Shown: positions 45,063 to 56,470 of the stretch, one piece after another
Numbering within the stretch: position 1 is the stretch's first letter
Layout: every line of letters begins with the position of its first letter
Assembly (NCBI GenBank): GCA_958510875.1
Contig: OY294068.1
Location: 35,940,297-36,004,296 of the forward strand
DNA length: 64,000 bases
From: Endomychus coccineus
Taxonomy: Eukaryota > Arthropoda > Insecta > Coleoptera > Endomychidae
Direction of reading: 5' to 3'
The notes under the pieces: model-generated
What the model was told of the DNA's origin: nothing
The model's database searches: none
What the model saw: only the letters and a program-made list of their open reading frames with translations
Program-made: the position numbers and the translations under genes

Positions 45063-46645
45063 TAAGCTTGGGGGAATAAGTTGTAACGAAACGGCACATA
45101 TCGTCTATTGCAAATTTTATTTATTCATCATCAATATAATATATATTACAAAATATTACAAATATTACAAAAATGAAGCAATATAATATAATAATATTTC
45201 ACATACTGTGATTTTTTTTCTCCCATACTCTAAGTGAGTACACACTTGTATTGCGTAGTGAGAAAAAGAAGAACAGCATAAAATGAATACAAGACAATTA
45301 AGAAATAAGGATAAGGAAAGGAACAGTATAAATAATATAAAAGATGGAGGGTGAAAGGGTACAAAGCAACACATATTACAATATGCAGTATTTGTGTGAA
45401 TCAAAATATACATGATAATATGCTCTAGATGAACTGTTATCAATCGAACACTAACTTCCCTCCCTTTTGTAAGAAATATAGCTTCATGATACTCCTGTAG
45501 GTCAAATGTAGGATTGTAGGAGGAGAAAATATATCTGAAATGATTCAAAAACATCTGATGGAAGACGTTAACTTATACATTATCTATTTATTTATTTATT
45601 GTTGAAGTTATTATGGTTTTTCCTCACAGTCCATTAAAAATTTTGTACTACCAGTTCCGAAGTCTATAATTGCACCTCATTCTCAGGTATATAAGAAATT
45701 TCATCACATATACATTTCGAACCAGATCATGTAGATAATGTTGCTGATTCTGTCAAAATTATCACATTTTTTAAATTATCTCAAACTAACCTTGCCAGTG
45801 GTCACAAAGGACTTTGTGAAATAATACGTATTGGAATCATCAAATAATTATTATATTATACGTATTATAATTTGTTAATTTTGCGGCATCTGAAATGTGT
45901 TTTTAGTTAATAACACTGAATAAGGCAAACCGATATTTCGTAACATTCAGAAATTCACTATGCCTAAGGCAATTTACATTTCGCTCCAAATTTTTTGAGG
46001 CGATAGGAGAGTTACAGTTATTTTTTTTACAAAGTTTTGTTGATTTCGGTTGATAGAGAAAAACGTTCAAGCCGGTGAAAATTCGTAAAAACGCGTTTTG
46101 GGGCAAAACTACTTCCTTTAAATAGCTATAACTTAAGCCCTAGTAAACCAATTTTGAGATGCAGATGCTCATCTAAAAGTTCAAAAACAGATAAGCAAAA
46201 TGAGATCTGTGAGATATATTTTGAATCAAATTTTGACTGTTGGTATTAGCTAGAATTTTCGGTTCCATTCTATCGAGCCGCCAGAAGAGGCCTTCATTTG
46301 GGGGGTCAGCATTTTGTTTTGTAGATATAAGAACACAATACAAACTAAATGAGCCTCCGCGGTACTTTTTTGGTTGAAAGGTCGCTGAAAACCAGCATAT
46401 CAAAGATAGGCTAATAAGGGCTATATTTCCATTTTAAAAGGCTTTGTTCTCGGTACTACTGACCCTTGAAGTCTTTGGGAAAGAGCTCTATTTTGAAGGT
46501 GCATCAAGATCAAAAAATTCCAGCCAATTTGCTGACCCACGCGCGCAGCGATTTGTGAATAATCCATGGATTTCTTCATACACTATTCAACATGTTACAA
46601 CCAATTATTATCGGAGAGGAACAGAAGATAGAGTGCAATTACAAT
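45063..46645. other. No gene recognised
   Basis: AT-rich interval. The longest frame (45,165-45,554, minus, 129 codons) is rich in Phe, Leu, Ser and Ile and is read from purine-rich sequence; it has no motif and looks like low-complexity chance. Short frames at 45.9-46.65 kb are likewise unassigned. Confidence 0.3.
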
Positions 46646-46649
46646 ACAT

Positions 46650-47346
46650 AGTTTAGTTTATTGAGAAACATGGGAAATCTCCAGCTGTAGCATTAGATAT
46701 CTCCAAAGCATTCTACCGAGTCTGCCACCAAAGCCTTCTCGGGAAACTTCTGTATATGTTTGCCACCTCAACTTTGTTGCTTTCTATCGAGTTTCTCTCA
46801 GACAGATCCCCCTATGTCGTGGTTGACGGAGTATCTTTCGATAAAATGGCTATCAATTCTGGTGTTCCATAGGAACCTGTCTTGGCACCAATTTTGTTTC
46901 AGCTCTATATCAACGATTCGCAGGAAGTGACCAACTGTTGCATCTACAGCTTTGCAGATGATGGAACCACTGTCTCATCTACAGTTCCTATACCATCTAA
47001 TGTAGCCAGGGGAGCGAGACAGATACAGGTTGACGCAATTAATGGAGATCTGGCAATGATTTTGAAATGGGGATCTGATAATTTAATAGAGTTCAATGCA
47101 ACCAAAACTCAAGCTTGCATCTTCTCCAGGAAGGCAGATCACGCAATCCATAATATGATGATGTCAGGTACAATTATTCATATGAAGTTTTCCATATACA
47201 TGCCCGGCATCACCACTAACAGCACCGTTTCATGGGATGATCATGTGAGGTCCATTGCGAAAACCCCTCCACGAAAAGGATGGTTTTCTATTCCGTGCCA
47301 AGAGTCAATATACATCCCAGCAGCTCCTCATAATCTCCTCTCCTGA
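46650..47346 (+). mobile_element. Non-LTR retrotransposon reverse transcriptase fragment
   Basis: Reads IEKHGKSPAVALDISKAFYR (RT motif A, aspartate present), LLSIEFLSDRSPYVVVDGVS, then SGVP followed by a stop where Q is expected (SGVPQGxVLxPxLF), then from 46,882 APILFQLYINDSQEVTN, YSFADDGTTVSS (motif C, both aspartates present), LKWGSDNLIEFNATKTQACI and STVSWDDHVRSIAK. The order matches RT motifs A to E. One in-frame stop and a truncated C-terminus. A more decayed copy of the same family lies at 50.33-50.70 kb. Confidence 0.8.
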
Positions 47347-47559
47347 CATTCCATCGCTGGCTCACACAATGTTCTTCGAACTCCTCTCGTGTAGTCAAAG
47401 TATATAAAAAATAACTGGAGTAAAAAGATCTAATCGCAGAGATGCAGTAAAAATATCACTCTGTTTGCTGAATTGCAATTATACTCTATGTTACATTGAA
47501 CTTTTATTCAGATGGTCTACATAATGCTTTACAATTTTGTTTTATATTGACACTGGCTG

Positions 47560-47905
47560 TCAGGTTTGCCCATATGAAGAAAAATAGAGATTGGAAATCA
47601 GCGTTAGCCGAACATGTTTCGAATAGTTTCTCCTCAAGAAACTCACTCTTGAATCACAGTAATGACAAATATCTAGGTAATTAAGAAGGGATGGAAATCT
47701 ATAAGCGACGAAGGAATTTAATGCATTCAGATGCATCTCCAGCTGAAGGTAATTGCTTGAATACCCTACTAATTACAAATAGTATTCAATTAGACACATT
47801 GTTCTTTTCTAATTTAGTTTACAATGATGACTTGTTAGCTGAAGGGTCCTCAGTGCTTTAACAGTACTTTCAGTGGATGAGGGTATTTGTTTCCTATCTG
47901 TAGTA
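47560..47905 (+). mobile_element. Penelope-like endonuclease tail and 3' UTR
   Basis: 47,573-47,745 reads NRDWKSALAEHVSNSFSSRN, SLLNHSNDKYLGN, stop, EGMEIYKRRRNLMHSDASP: the LAEH block and the end of the PLE endonuclease (EaiEIxK with glutamate). The 3' UTR follows with AACAAATAGTATTCAA-like sequence, then ATGATGACTTGTTAGCTGAA (47,826 on), GGGTCCTCAGTGCTTTAACA and GTGGATGAGGGTATTTG. This locus ties the 3'-end repeat seen at 13.45, 14.37, 27.7 and 30.0 kb to a PLE. Confidence 0.65.
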
Positions 47906-49050
47906 GGCCTACAATATTGAATACTGATAAATATAAGACCATAAATGTAAATGAATGAAAGATAGATAGGGCAAAACAAACAAACAAAACAGATGAATAG
48001 AACAAGAGACGAAAACCCAAGTAATGAACTCATCACGAAATGAACATTTTGATCAGATGTATGTTGTCAGCGTTTCTGTGGCTACCATGAGTTAGAGCTG
48101 ATATGAAGACTTTAAGGGAATTAATTGAAATATTCATACAATAAACCTGTGTTTTTCCGGAGTACTGATAGAATGGGATGTTTGAACGAAACCCGCAAGC
48201 ATCGAAAAACCATAATTTTAATGATGGAGCGCCTTCTGAAAAGATTTGATGGAACTATTGTCATATCGCGATTATGCTCGTCTTCTGAAAGGAATATGGA
48301 ATGTTGAAAAAAAATCGGTATATCGGTTTCAGAGAAAGGAAATACGCTCGTTTCGGTAGAATCTTATATCAAATTACAACCGTCATTATTCTGATGTATT
48401 ATGGGATCTGCGGTATGTGAACTTACTGGAGCGAGGTTTCATCAAAACTGTATTATCTTTCTGCAAAAGCAACCTTGATAATATTATTAAACTAAGAACA
48501 GGTTTCATTAAAGTTTCTCACCTAATTCTCGAGAATTGTTTGTCGTAGCTGCTTTGATAGGTTCAAACCGCTATCCCTACATATGCTTTAGAAACCCTCA
48601 TGTTGCCAGAAACTAAACTTGAGCTGTATGTTGAGTTAAAAAGATCATTCTCATTCTCTAATGTGATATCCTATGAGTCAGTGTCACCTTTTTTATTTAC
48701 AATATAGGGTGAACAATATTTCTCGCAAATTGAATTTAATGAAAATTTCGGACTCTTATGCATGTTAAATATATATACGTGTTATATATGTTTACTACTA
48801 CAAAATCAGGGTTGTCCTCATGGTACAATAGAACACTATATTTCCATTTGCCAAAATGAAGATGGATGTGGGGAATACCATTGGAAATAGGACTAATACC
48901 GCGCCCATAAACAATACAGTTCTTTAGTTCATGACTTTCAAGCGATCTGCAAAATTTCAAGTCAATACCACTAATTTGAACGGCGGAATATTCTCCACAG
49001 TGGGTTACAGTGGGTCTTTTTTTTTCGTAGAGGAGGGGAAATCTTGTGGG
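47906..49050. other. No feature recognised
   Basis: AT-rich, with short frames lacking known motifs. Confidence 0.25.
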
Positions 49051-49052
49051 TT

Positions 49053-49124
49053 ACACACACATAGACACATACACATACATACAAAAAACACACACCCATA
49101 TACACACACAAAAACACACACACA
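49053..49124. repeat. (CA)n-rich microsatellite
   Basis: A CA/ACAT-rich tract interrupted by ACATAG, ACATAC and AAAAAACAC variants, immediately 5' of the R1-type element. A similar short CACACAC run follows the poly(A)-like stretch at its 3' end (50,148-50,165), so the tract may derive from the tail of an earlier inserted copy. Confidence 0.8.
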
Positions 49125-49159
49125 GTGAAGGTGCTCGGGCCTATCGGAAAACCAACATG

Positions 49160-50165
49160 GATTCCGGAGGGAGAGGTCAACGGTGGACGTCACTGACGGC
49201 GTCGTTGGCACTGCTCTTGAGGCTATCGAAGGGAAGCGTTGGATGGGTGATTTCAAGAAGTACTGCGTTGCAGTCACCTTGTAGGTGAAGAACACTTTCC
49301 AAACTGGAATCGAATTCTGGAGGCGCCAACATTGATGGAGGTGCCGGAGTACATTACAAGCTTGATCGCGAACTACTTGAGCGAACGTACAACATTGTAC
49401 AATTAAGACGAGGGGCCCAAACCCTACTACATCACGAGACAATTGACCTCGATGTACCGTAGATGTACCCTATGAGTGACGGTGTCGTACGATGCCGTGT
49501 TTGTTATCGCCGACATGCCACCAATCCCTCTGCAGGCGTAGGTGCGAAGTTGGATAAACCGATCAACGCACCATAACCCAGGATGCGAGGATAGCGATGT
49601 CAGCGCAATGGCAGCGGCTCTGGAATGCATCCACCAAGAACCGGTGGACCCATCGCCTTATCCCAGATGTTGCCGCTTGAGCCAGGAGGAGGCACGCTGA
49701 GGTAGATCACTACCTCGTGCAGCTGCTAATACGCCATGGGTACTTTGAGACATATCTGCACCATTTTCGAATGAATTATGACACGTCGTGCCCGATCTGC
49801 CAACCAGTGCCGGAGGACGCAGACCACGTTATGAACTATTGTCCACGTTTCAACGGACCGCTCGAGATTCTGCGAGCAAATCGACAGCAGTAGTTCTCCC
49901 CAGAGAATATCGTTGAGGAGATGCTTGAGACACCGCATGGAAAGAGCTCAGACGTATAAGCAACACGAGAAGAGGCTAACCCGTGGCGTAGAATGAGACG
50001 GCGAACAGATAGACCGTGGAAGAGAGCATAGCAGCCATTTTGTCCTACGCGAAGTAATGCTTGACGGCGGTCTGGTGGGATTCTGGGAAGGAACGGCGGT
50101 GGTTTCCCACATACTGTGAAGCGCGAGCTCCACAGCGTCTTTTGAAGAAAAAAAAACACACACAC
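49160..50165 (+). mobile_element. R1-type non-LTR retrotransposon, 3' half, decayed
   Basis: RT motif A region: VDVTDGVVGTALEAIEGKRW, MGDFKKYCVAVTL then a stop where the catalytic aspartate should be, VKNTF. Then PTLMEVPEYITSLIANYLSE, RTTLYN. The middle of the RT, including the FADD block, is lost or scrambled. The C-terminal end is clear: ADHYLVQLL-like residues, RHGYFETYLHHFRMNYDTSC, PICQPVPEDADHVMNYCPRF, stop, SPENIVEEML (49,690-49,930), the CxxC...HxxxxC knuckle of R1-clade ORF2. It ends with GAAGAAAAAAAAAC and CACACAC at 50,140-50,165. GC content is much higher than in the surroundings. Confidence 0.75.
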
Positions 50166-50329
50166 TACACTAGACTCATGTCAAAAATAGTTCGATTCAG
50201 AAATGCTCAAAAAAATTCTCGAAAGCTCGGAAATTTTTGTGGTGTTGATTACAATACTTCCCTCACACTACGTATATTCATATTCATATTCATATTCCTT
50301 ATTTAGATTAACAGGAGACCTGCTTGTGT

Positions 50330-50705
50330 ACGAAACACATAATATATGGCTGACATCCATTGAAAAATATAGGAAATCTCTAGCTGTAGTATTGGATATC
50401 TCCAATATTTGACAGACTCACATGGTTTGCCATCTTAAATATGTCGTTTCCTATCGACTTTCTCCCAGATGAATCACTCCATGTGGTGTTTGATGTAGTC
50501 TCCTCCTATACAGTAGCTATCAACGTTATTGTTCCACAGAGATCTGTCCCGACACCACCTTTGTTTCCGCTTATGAACGATTCCTCGTCGTCCCTCCCCA
50601 TTCACATTCTACAAATGATAGTACACGTCATACAGCCGGAGGTGGGAGACAAACAGGGCGATGCAATAAATGAAGATCTGGTAAGAATTTTGAAATAGGG
50701 AACTG
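50330..50705 (+). mobile_element. Non-LTR RT fragment, second copy of the 46.7-kb family
   Basis: IEKYRKSLAVVLDISNI matches IEKHGKSPAVALDISKA at 46.7 kb, and later SYRLSPR, VHVIQPEVGDKQGDAINEDL VRILK matches QIQVDAINGDLAMILKW in two adjoining blocks. Several deletions remove the region between, including the FADD motif. Frames shift at least three times. The R1-type element at 49.2-50.2 kb lies between the two copies. Confidence 0.6.
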
Positions 50706-51365
50706 ATAATAATTTTCAATTTGAGACTCCAGAAAGGAACATCGGCTGATATAGTCATTGCATATAATAGACACATGTTTCCGTATCAGCCATTACATGA
50801 TGAAAAGTCATTCTTAACTTGTTTGAAATAAATATTAAAAGTTCTAATTCAATATTCACAGGTAACAGAATGGATCTAAGTACTGTTACATGTGAAATGC
50901 CATGAATAATCGTAGGATCGTTCAAAGTTCATAATTTATTGCTTCTTGATCGATTGGTGAACAGTTCTGGAAAATATCTAAAATAGGTAGTATGATATTG
51001 AAGAAATGAACATCATACTGTGACAGAACTTCCGGTAATTTTTCGTGTTAGATACTTTCAAAGAATAGTGATGCTGAATCCATAAATACTGGAATTTATT
51101 TGCTACCCGAGGCTTGTGAACTTTTCATGTCTAAATTGCCCTCTAAGAAATCGACATACCGATTCTCGATACTATTATACTTCAGAAAGTTTCCTGAAAT
51201 CGAAAAGAGTATGTGATATAAGAAGTTAGATTCAGTAACAGTTGCTGAACGTTTCCAGGCATAGAGCCAAGGATTTCTATTAGTTTGGAATGAAATAATA
51301 TCAACACAAGAATATAGTTCGCAAATATAATAACAGCGAGCACCTTCCAACAAGAATCTTCATAA
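50706..51365. other. No feature recognised
   Basis: AT-rich. The minus-strand frame at 51,096-51,353 (85 codons) has no known motif. Confidence 0.2.
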
Positions 51366-51367
51366 AG

Positions 51368-51605
51368 AAAAGACGTCCGCCTTGGCGTGTTCCATGTAAT
51401 AAAATTTTGACTTCAATCTGTCGCTTTCCTCAAGAACTTAATCTATTAAGGGTGAATTGACTAATAAAGTAAGTTTCTGAGGCTAATGGCTCTAATTTAC
51501 TCCATGTCATGTACATTGTAGGTGTTTTCTTGGGTTTCTGACATTTGAAGTATGCAAATCTGAAAGGCATGAAAGTTGGATCTCTCATATTCTACCTGAG
51601 ATTAT
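51368..51605 (+). repeat. Dispersed repeat (family C), copy 2
   Basis: Shares GGCGTGTTCCATGTAATAAA, TTAAGGGTGAATTGACTAAT, GGCTAATGGCTCTAATTTAC, GTCATGTACATTGTAG and TTCTTGGGTTTCTGACATTT with 39,560-39,905, same orientation. Its 5' third is missing. Confidence 0.55.
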
Positions 51606-53690
51606 GCGATAATCCAATCTGGATTCAAATTACATTGAGGAAAGCGAATAATTTTTACTCAAGAATTCGAGTCACATATTCGTTACATTTTGTTATAATC
51701 TGAGATATCCCTAAAAAAGGAATAAGTCAATCTTTTAACTATCCTTTCCTTGAATATAAGGCGATTTTCGATTTTGAAATCCCATCTACGATATACAACA
51801 CATCAAAGTTTGAAATATAACACTTCTTTTTAATAACTCGAATATGTCATAAGGTGTGTTTTAAATCAGGTACAGTTGATAGTTAGTAGTCACATCTTTT
51901 GAGAGTACGACAGGAACACAAATGTAGAATAATTCATTAAGGAGATCCAGTACCCACTGACAAGTTATATCTCGAAGAGATTCATCTTAAATTAGATAAC
52001 TCACAATATTCTATTTTATTATATCGTGATAATGTTCATTGTATATAAACATACAACATATTTGTTATTGTATTACATAACATAACAAATGATGAATCGA
52101 CAAGGTTTCGACTGTGAGTGCATGACTTGAGTGTCAATGCAGGCACGTAGGTCAATCCTCGCCGAACTATAACATGGGCTATCATTATAGGAGCAAGTCT
52201 TCTCTCCTGAGAATAGGTATATAAGTACATTGGATGATAGCAAGAAATGCGTCAAGTGCATTGAGTTCAGTAAGTTCAGCTAGAGCACTTAGTTCTTAGT
52301 CACTCTAAGTGTTGTGATTCTAACAATCTGCCCCTATGTTCAAGTTCCATAACCCAGTACCGAACCTGTTAACTGATAAGATGAGGCGTTCCTTGCAAAC
52401 CTAAGAAGAAACTATAGGGCGACACTGTCAGCCCTTTCATCAGTTATTATATGGTAATCCTGGCAGGATCGCCATGAGGTATTCAGGTACTTAGTATGAT
52501 TTGGCAGAGATCGCCATGTGGTGTTCAGTTTCTCAGGGTCCGTGGGGTAGTATAGGAATAACTCGGTGATTGGTTATGGTTTATTGTAACACTTATACAT
52601 CTAGATAACTTTCACTATTTACAATCGTAGATTAACGTGTATGTCACATTAGATTGTCATGATCTTCATCCATACTCCTTGATACTCTTAATACCTCATT
52701 ATATTCTATTATACCAACTCATCCTAATTGCTTCCGATCTATATATACGTATCATCAAGGTGGAGCCTTGTCTTCTTTACGAACGTTGACAGTGACTTAT
52801 CACCTTGCTGTGCTGACCTAATGTTTGTGTTGCATATTTATTCAATAATATTTGTATTTACTATATCGGTAGCTTACATAGGTCACCGATTCCTTTAAGG
52901 AGGTAGAGCAAATTATAGAATTAGTAAATTTATGGAATTTAATGAAATAATCTCTATTATTCTATTGTCACTTACTCTTCAGTACCTATCTGCGCCGGTT
53001 ATTTCCCAGTTACCCATTTTGTTAGAATCATTTATTTTGGATCATTTCTGTCTGTTGTAAAATTTTGATACGAGCCTTCGTTTTGAAGATAATTTCAAAG
53101 ATGTTGGTCCTTGATTGGTGTCTACGTGGCTTACAATAATCTCATATACTAGAACAACATACTCAAGTAAAGTTTCGAATTAATTATAACAATACGAAAA
53201 ACAAAGAACCAGCGGAAAAGAGTCAGTGGCACACAGATAAGAATAGGGAACTTGAGTAAAATAACTATAGAAAGTTCCATTTTCACTAGTTTACTAAATA
53301 AATGTGAGTATAGTCTCGCTAACACAGTAGCTTCTTCAAACAAATATTACAAAGTACGAACTTGCTACAAAAGAGCTACATAATATATAACTATTATATA
53401 ACTTATAACTTTGGATAGATGGTTATCAGAATTTTACCTAATTGAGTTTAACCCATTGAGTGATAAAACAATAGACTGGTAGCAAACAAAAAATCTAATT
53501 ATACCAATTTAACAAGAGAGAATTATGAAGTATTTGTTGATCGTTCAATAGGATATCAGACTTCTCATATTCATTAATTTCCGGGAATTCTAGCGAATAA
53601 AAACCATTACTTCCATTCTAAATGTGTGAAATTTCGAAATTACCATTAAAGTTATGATTTCCTATAATTAAATGTTCCGCAAAGGTTGAA
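51606..53690. other. No gene recognised; possible LTR-like promoter patch at 52.1-52.6 kb
   Basis: Mostly AT-rich. 52,090-52,560 is GC-richer, with a TATA box (GTATATAAG at about 52,218) and a small tandem pair (GGCAGGATCGCCATGAGG at 52,464; GGCAGAGATCGCCATGTGG at 52,502, spacing about 38). This could be an LTR or a leader of an LTR retrotransposon, but no LTR partner, primer-binding site or coding sequence was found. Confidence 0.25.
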
Positions 53691-55011
53691 TCTGATTAAC
53701 TATATATCAAACAGCGTCTATTTCCTTTGATCCGCTTTTGGAGGTCCTTCCTGTTTGATTAATGTAAATCATAGGACAAAACGCACATATCAGTTTGTAA
53801 ACCCCACATTTGTCTTCATAGGATAATTCATCTTGATTATTTTTGATGAACTTGGCTAAATTGTTCTTCGTTTTGAACTCTACGGGAATATCTGAATTAC
53901 TGAGAAAATTTGAAAATTTAGTAGTGAATGGCCCCATATATGTGATACTTACATAGCAACTACCGGGATATCAAAAATTATCTTGATCAAGGGTGGTTGT
54001 GGAATCTAAAACGTGTCTTACTTTACGTTTGAAATAATTATGTCACTGTCACACTGACATCATCAATAACCTACAAATTTCATACCTATTTATTTCAGTT
54101 GTAAAACAATAATGAACTACAAATTATGAAATAACGGTTATAGTAACAAGAAAAACTAAATTACGGTAATTGTTGGAAATGTCCCCCGTTTTGTTCGATG
54201 CACAAGTTGACGCGCATCCTCATGCTGTGAAAACCGTTTCGCAGCATTTCTGGCGTTATGGTTGCACATTGCTGAACTATTCCATACGTTGACGAACATC
54301 ATTGACAACTTCTTCTGTACGAACTCTTGGTCTACCAGCACCTTTTTTATGAGTCACACAACCAGTTTCGCGAAATACTTCAATACAATTTGTAAGGCAC
54401 GCATAAAAATTGTCCGGTAATATTGCCACGTTTGGGAAGTGCTCTCGAAAATTGTCCAAACACATACGTTGACTGTATTGCCAATTTCCATTAACTAGGG
54501 CACCCGTTCGGAAATATGCTCCAATCATCGAAATTTTGTGCTGTGTGGTAAGAGGCATGATTCAAAAACTGGATTAGAAAATTTCAGCACAATGACTTAA
54601 GAGATTCTGACACAACAAAACATATTCAAAAATTTAAAGTATGACACACGTTTTACATTCCACAACCACCCTTGACAAAGATAATTTTTGATATCCCGGT
54701 ACAATGAAATAAAACTGCTTATATAATCTCAATTTTTTTGAATTCACATGAGATCTTCCTTCACTAAAGGAAATCCTGAGCTTTGAAAAATATTCGGCTA
54801 CTATGGCTGTAGGATTTTCTTCGACCCACATGTTTTCACTGTGAATATTTTTCATCCCGTGAATAATCGAGATGTTCTTTTTATCAGAAACATTTTCTTC
54901 ACTGCTACGTATACAAAAATTGATGAATTCATAATAATTTATCTTGTTATATTCTCTCTCTTGCAAGAATGGGAATATTATTATACTTCGGATGAAAGCT
55001 AACTGAAACAT
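53690..55011 (-). mobile_element. Penelope-like endonuclease region split by a DNA element
   Basis: After the inserted DNA element (53,963-54,699), the minus strand continues at 53,960-53,707 as CYVSITYMGPFTTKFSNFLS, IPVEFKTKNNLAKFI, CGVYKLICAFCPMIYINQTG and R. This is the PLE hinge and the GIY-YIG start (YINQTGR for the usual YIGQTGR); it then stops. On the other side (55,011-54,705) an open minus-strand frame (INYYEFINFCIRSSEE, SKLRISFSEG, LRLYKQFYFI) leads up to the insertion and probably is the region between RT and endonuclease; that part is inferred from position. Confidence 0.6.
53963..54699 (-). mobile_element. Deletion-derivative DNA element with fused transposase ends (DUF4817-type)
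   Basis: Flanked by TA (53,961-53,962 and 54,700-54,701) and bounded by inverted termini CCGGGATATCAAAAATTATC and GATAATTTTTGATATCCCGG that extend about 70 bp. On the minus strand it encodes MPLTTQHKISMIGAYFRTGA, FREHFPNVAILPDNF, CIEVFRETGCVTHKKGAGRP RVR (the N-terminal helix-turn-helix of insect DUF4817 transposases, in adjoining blocks), then, after RQRME, passes directly into the family's C-terminus (TITPEMLRNGFHSMRMRVNL, CIEQNGGHFQQLP, stop). The whole DDE catalytic domain has been removed, leaving a 737-bp derivative. Confidence 0.8.
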
Positions 55012-55400
55012 GTTTCGTGTGATAATTATGGGACATTTTCAATTGTTTCTTATATCAATATATCATTCACAGAACAAATAATGTGTGTACCTACATGTAT
55101 GAAATTCTTGGGAACAACAATTAACGAATGTACAGGTTAATGAGATTCTTCTATAATCTAGATGAATCAATAACACTGTAGCTGATAGTTCTAAACAGCT
55201 GTTTCCTATCAGCGAAACAGGTAGCACTGGTGCTACCACCGGTGAATATCTTTGTCGAGCTGGAGGAACCTAATTAGCTTTGTGGAAAATACCTATCAAA
55301 TAAATTATTTGGGTAATTTGTTCGTTTGTTAAAATTCTTACATTCATTTGTGTCGTCATTTTGGCACTAGGCTACTAACATACCCTGTGAAATCAATGAA
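55012..55400. other. No gene; cluster of short palindromes at 55.18-55.24 kb
   Basis: GCTGATAG (55,181-55,188) and CTATCAGC (55,206-55,213) form an 8-bp inverted repeat enclosing the perfect palindrome AAACAGCTGTTT (55,193-55,204). GTAGCACTGGTGCTAC follows at 55,221-55,236. No coding sequence. Confidence 0.5.
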
Positions 55401-55409
55401 GTACGAGAT

Positions 55410-55650
55410 ATACAATTCAGTCAATGTTGTAAATTGCATTGGGTTATCTTAGTGGGACATCTACTCTTGGATAGATGGCGTTCGATGTTACAGTTTTTCT
55501 AACATGATTATTAACGGGGTATTTATCCCTCGACAAAGGTATTGACCAGTAACATGGCAGCCCACTAGTTCCGCTAATGAAGCTGTCCGGGACAATTAGC
55601 TGCAGTGTTATTGGTCCATCCAAAACCTGATTGATGTTTCTGTAGTTTTC
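55410..55650 (+). mobile_element. Hammerhead-type short repeat with stem II excised
   Basis: Shares AGTGGGACATCTACT, TAGATGGCGTTCGATG and TTTTCTAACAT with the copies at 6.0 kb (there inverted) and 63.8 kb. At 55,568-55,593: GTTCCG (stem I), CTAATGA (for CTGATGA), AGCT, GTC, CGGGAC (stem I, six pairs with GTTCCG). Stem II and GAAAC are missing, as if cleanly deleted, so this copy cannot form a hammerhead although its stem I is perfect. Confidence 0.55.
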
Positions 55651-55942
55651 AACGAAAGCCGATCTAAATCAGAGTGATATTAGAGATGGCGGGCCTGATT
55701 TTTCAAATTTCTCATACTTTTTCCAAAAGTGTTTGATAAGTCTTTATAGAGCCAGGCAAGTTTGTTTGAAATGAATTGCTTATTTGAATATTTCAAATGA
55801 TAAGTACCTCAATACAGGGTATCTCAAAGTTGGCGTTCGTCCTTTTAGACGAACCAATTGTGAATTAAGAATGGAAACTCTTATGTTTGTTCCACGTTAT
55901 AGAGTTATCGATAACTTTTAATAAAGAGTTTTGACACAGGTA

Positions 55943-56243
55943 TGAATTATATATAAATTCTTGGGGAATAGGTCACACTAACACATATCATTATTATTTT
56001 CATCTTTATGTACGTTTCGGTCTCACGACCATCAACAGAAGACTTATTATGTCTGAATAGGGATTGACTAAAACTAATTGTATTTGCACAAAGCGTCCTT
56101 ATGAAACCAATTTCAATTAGAAATGCCCAACAACGAAACGAACGGAAACACGAACAATCGAAACTGTAACAAATCAATGTTTTAAGTATATAAAATATAT
56201 CAAGAGTTCACTGTTTAGTAATATTCTTATAATATACGAATAT
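55943..56243 (-). repeat. 300-bp dispersed repeat (family B), copy 3
   Basis: Minus-strand copy of the repeat at 38.5 kb. Core at about 56,041-56,014 read on the minus strand: CTGTTGA, TGGTC-GTGA-GACC, GAAACGTACA. Stem II is perfect here, while CUGAUGA has one change. Nested in the Tc1/mariner-superfamily element. Confidence 0.6.
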
Positions 56244-56277
56244 ACATCAATAGGATCTGTGAACGACACAAGTCTTA

Positions 56278-56470
56278 CGGCATTTTCAATTGAAATTGGT
56301 GCGATGAAGAAGTTTCATGCTAATAGAACTAGTTTTGAAAAATCCCGTTTTAGACATAATAAGTCTTCTGTTGATGGTCGTGATACCGAAACGTATGTTA
56401 ATATGAAAATAATAAGCATATGTGGTAGTGGACCTATTTCCCGAGAATTCGTAAATGATAAATCACTGAT
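56278..56470 (+). repeat. 300-bp dispersed repeat (family B), copy 4, 5'-truncated
   Basis: Begins at GGCATTTTCAATTGAAATTG and keeps TCTTCTGTTGATGGTCGTGA, TACCGAAACGTATGTTA and GGACCTATTTCCCGAGAATT. It lies 35 bases from copy 3 in opposite orientation, giving an inverted pair inside one DNA element. Confidence 0.6.

Noticed and set aside
45165..45554. Minus-strand frame of 129 codons rich in Phe/Leu/Ser, resembling a membrane protein
   Set aside because: It reads through purine-rich, low-complexity sequence; no motif, no start context. Chance is more likely than a membrane protein.
49046..49442. Frames rich in His/Thr or Cys/Val/Tyr around 49.05 kb
   Set aside because: They are translations of the CA microsatellite on either strand.
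52090..52560. Solo LTR with promoter
   Set aside because: TATA and a small tandem pair are present, but no TG...CA boundaries, target duplication or second copy could be shown.
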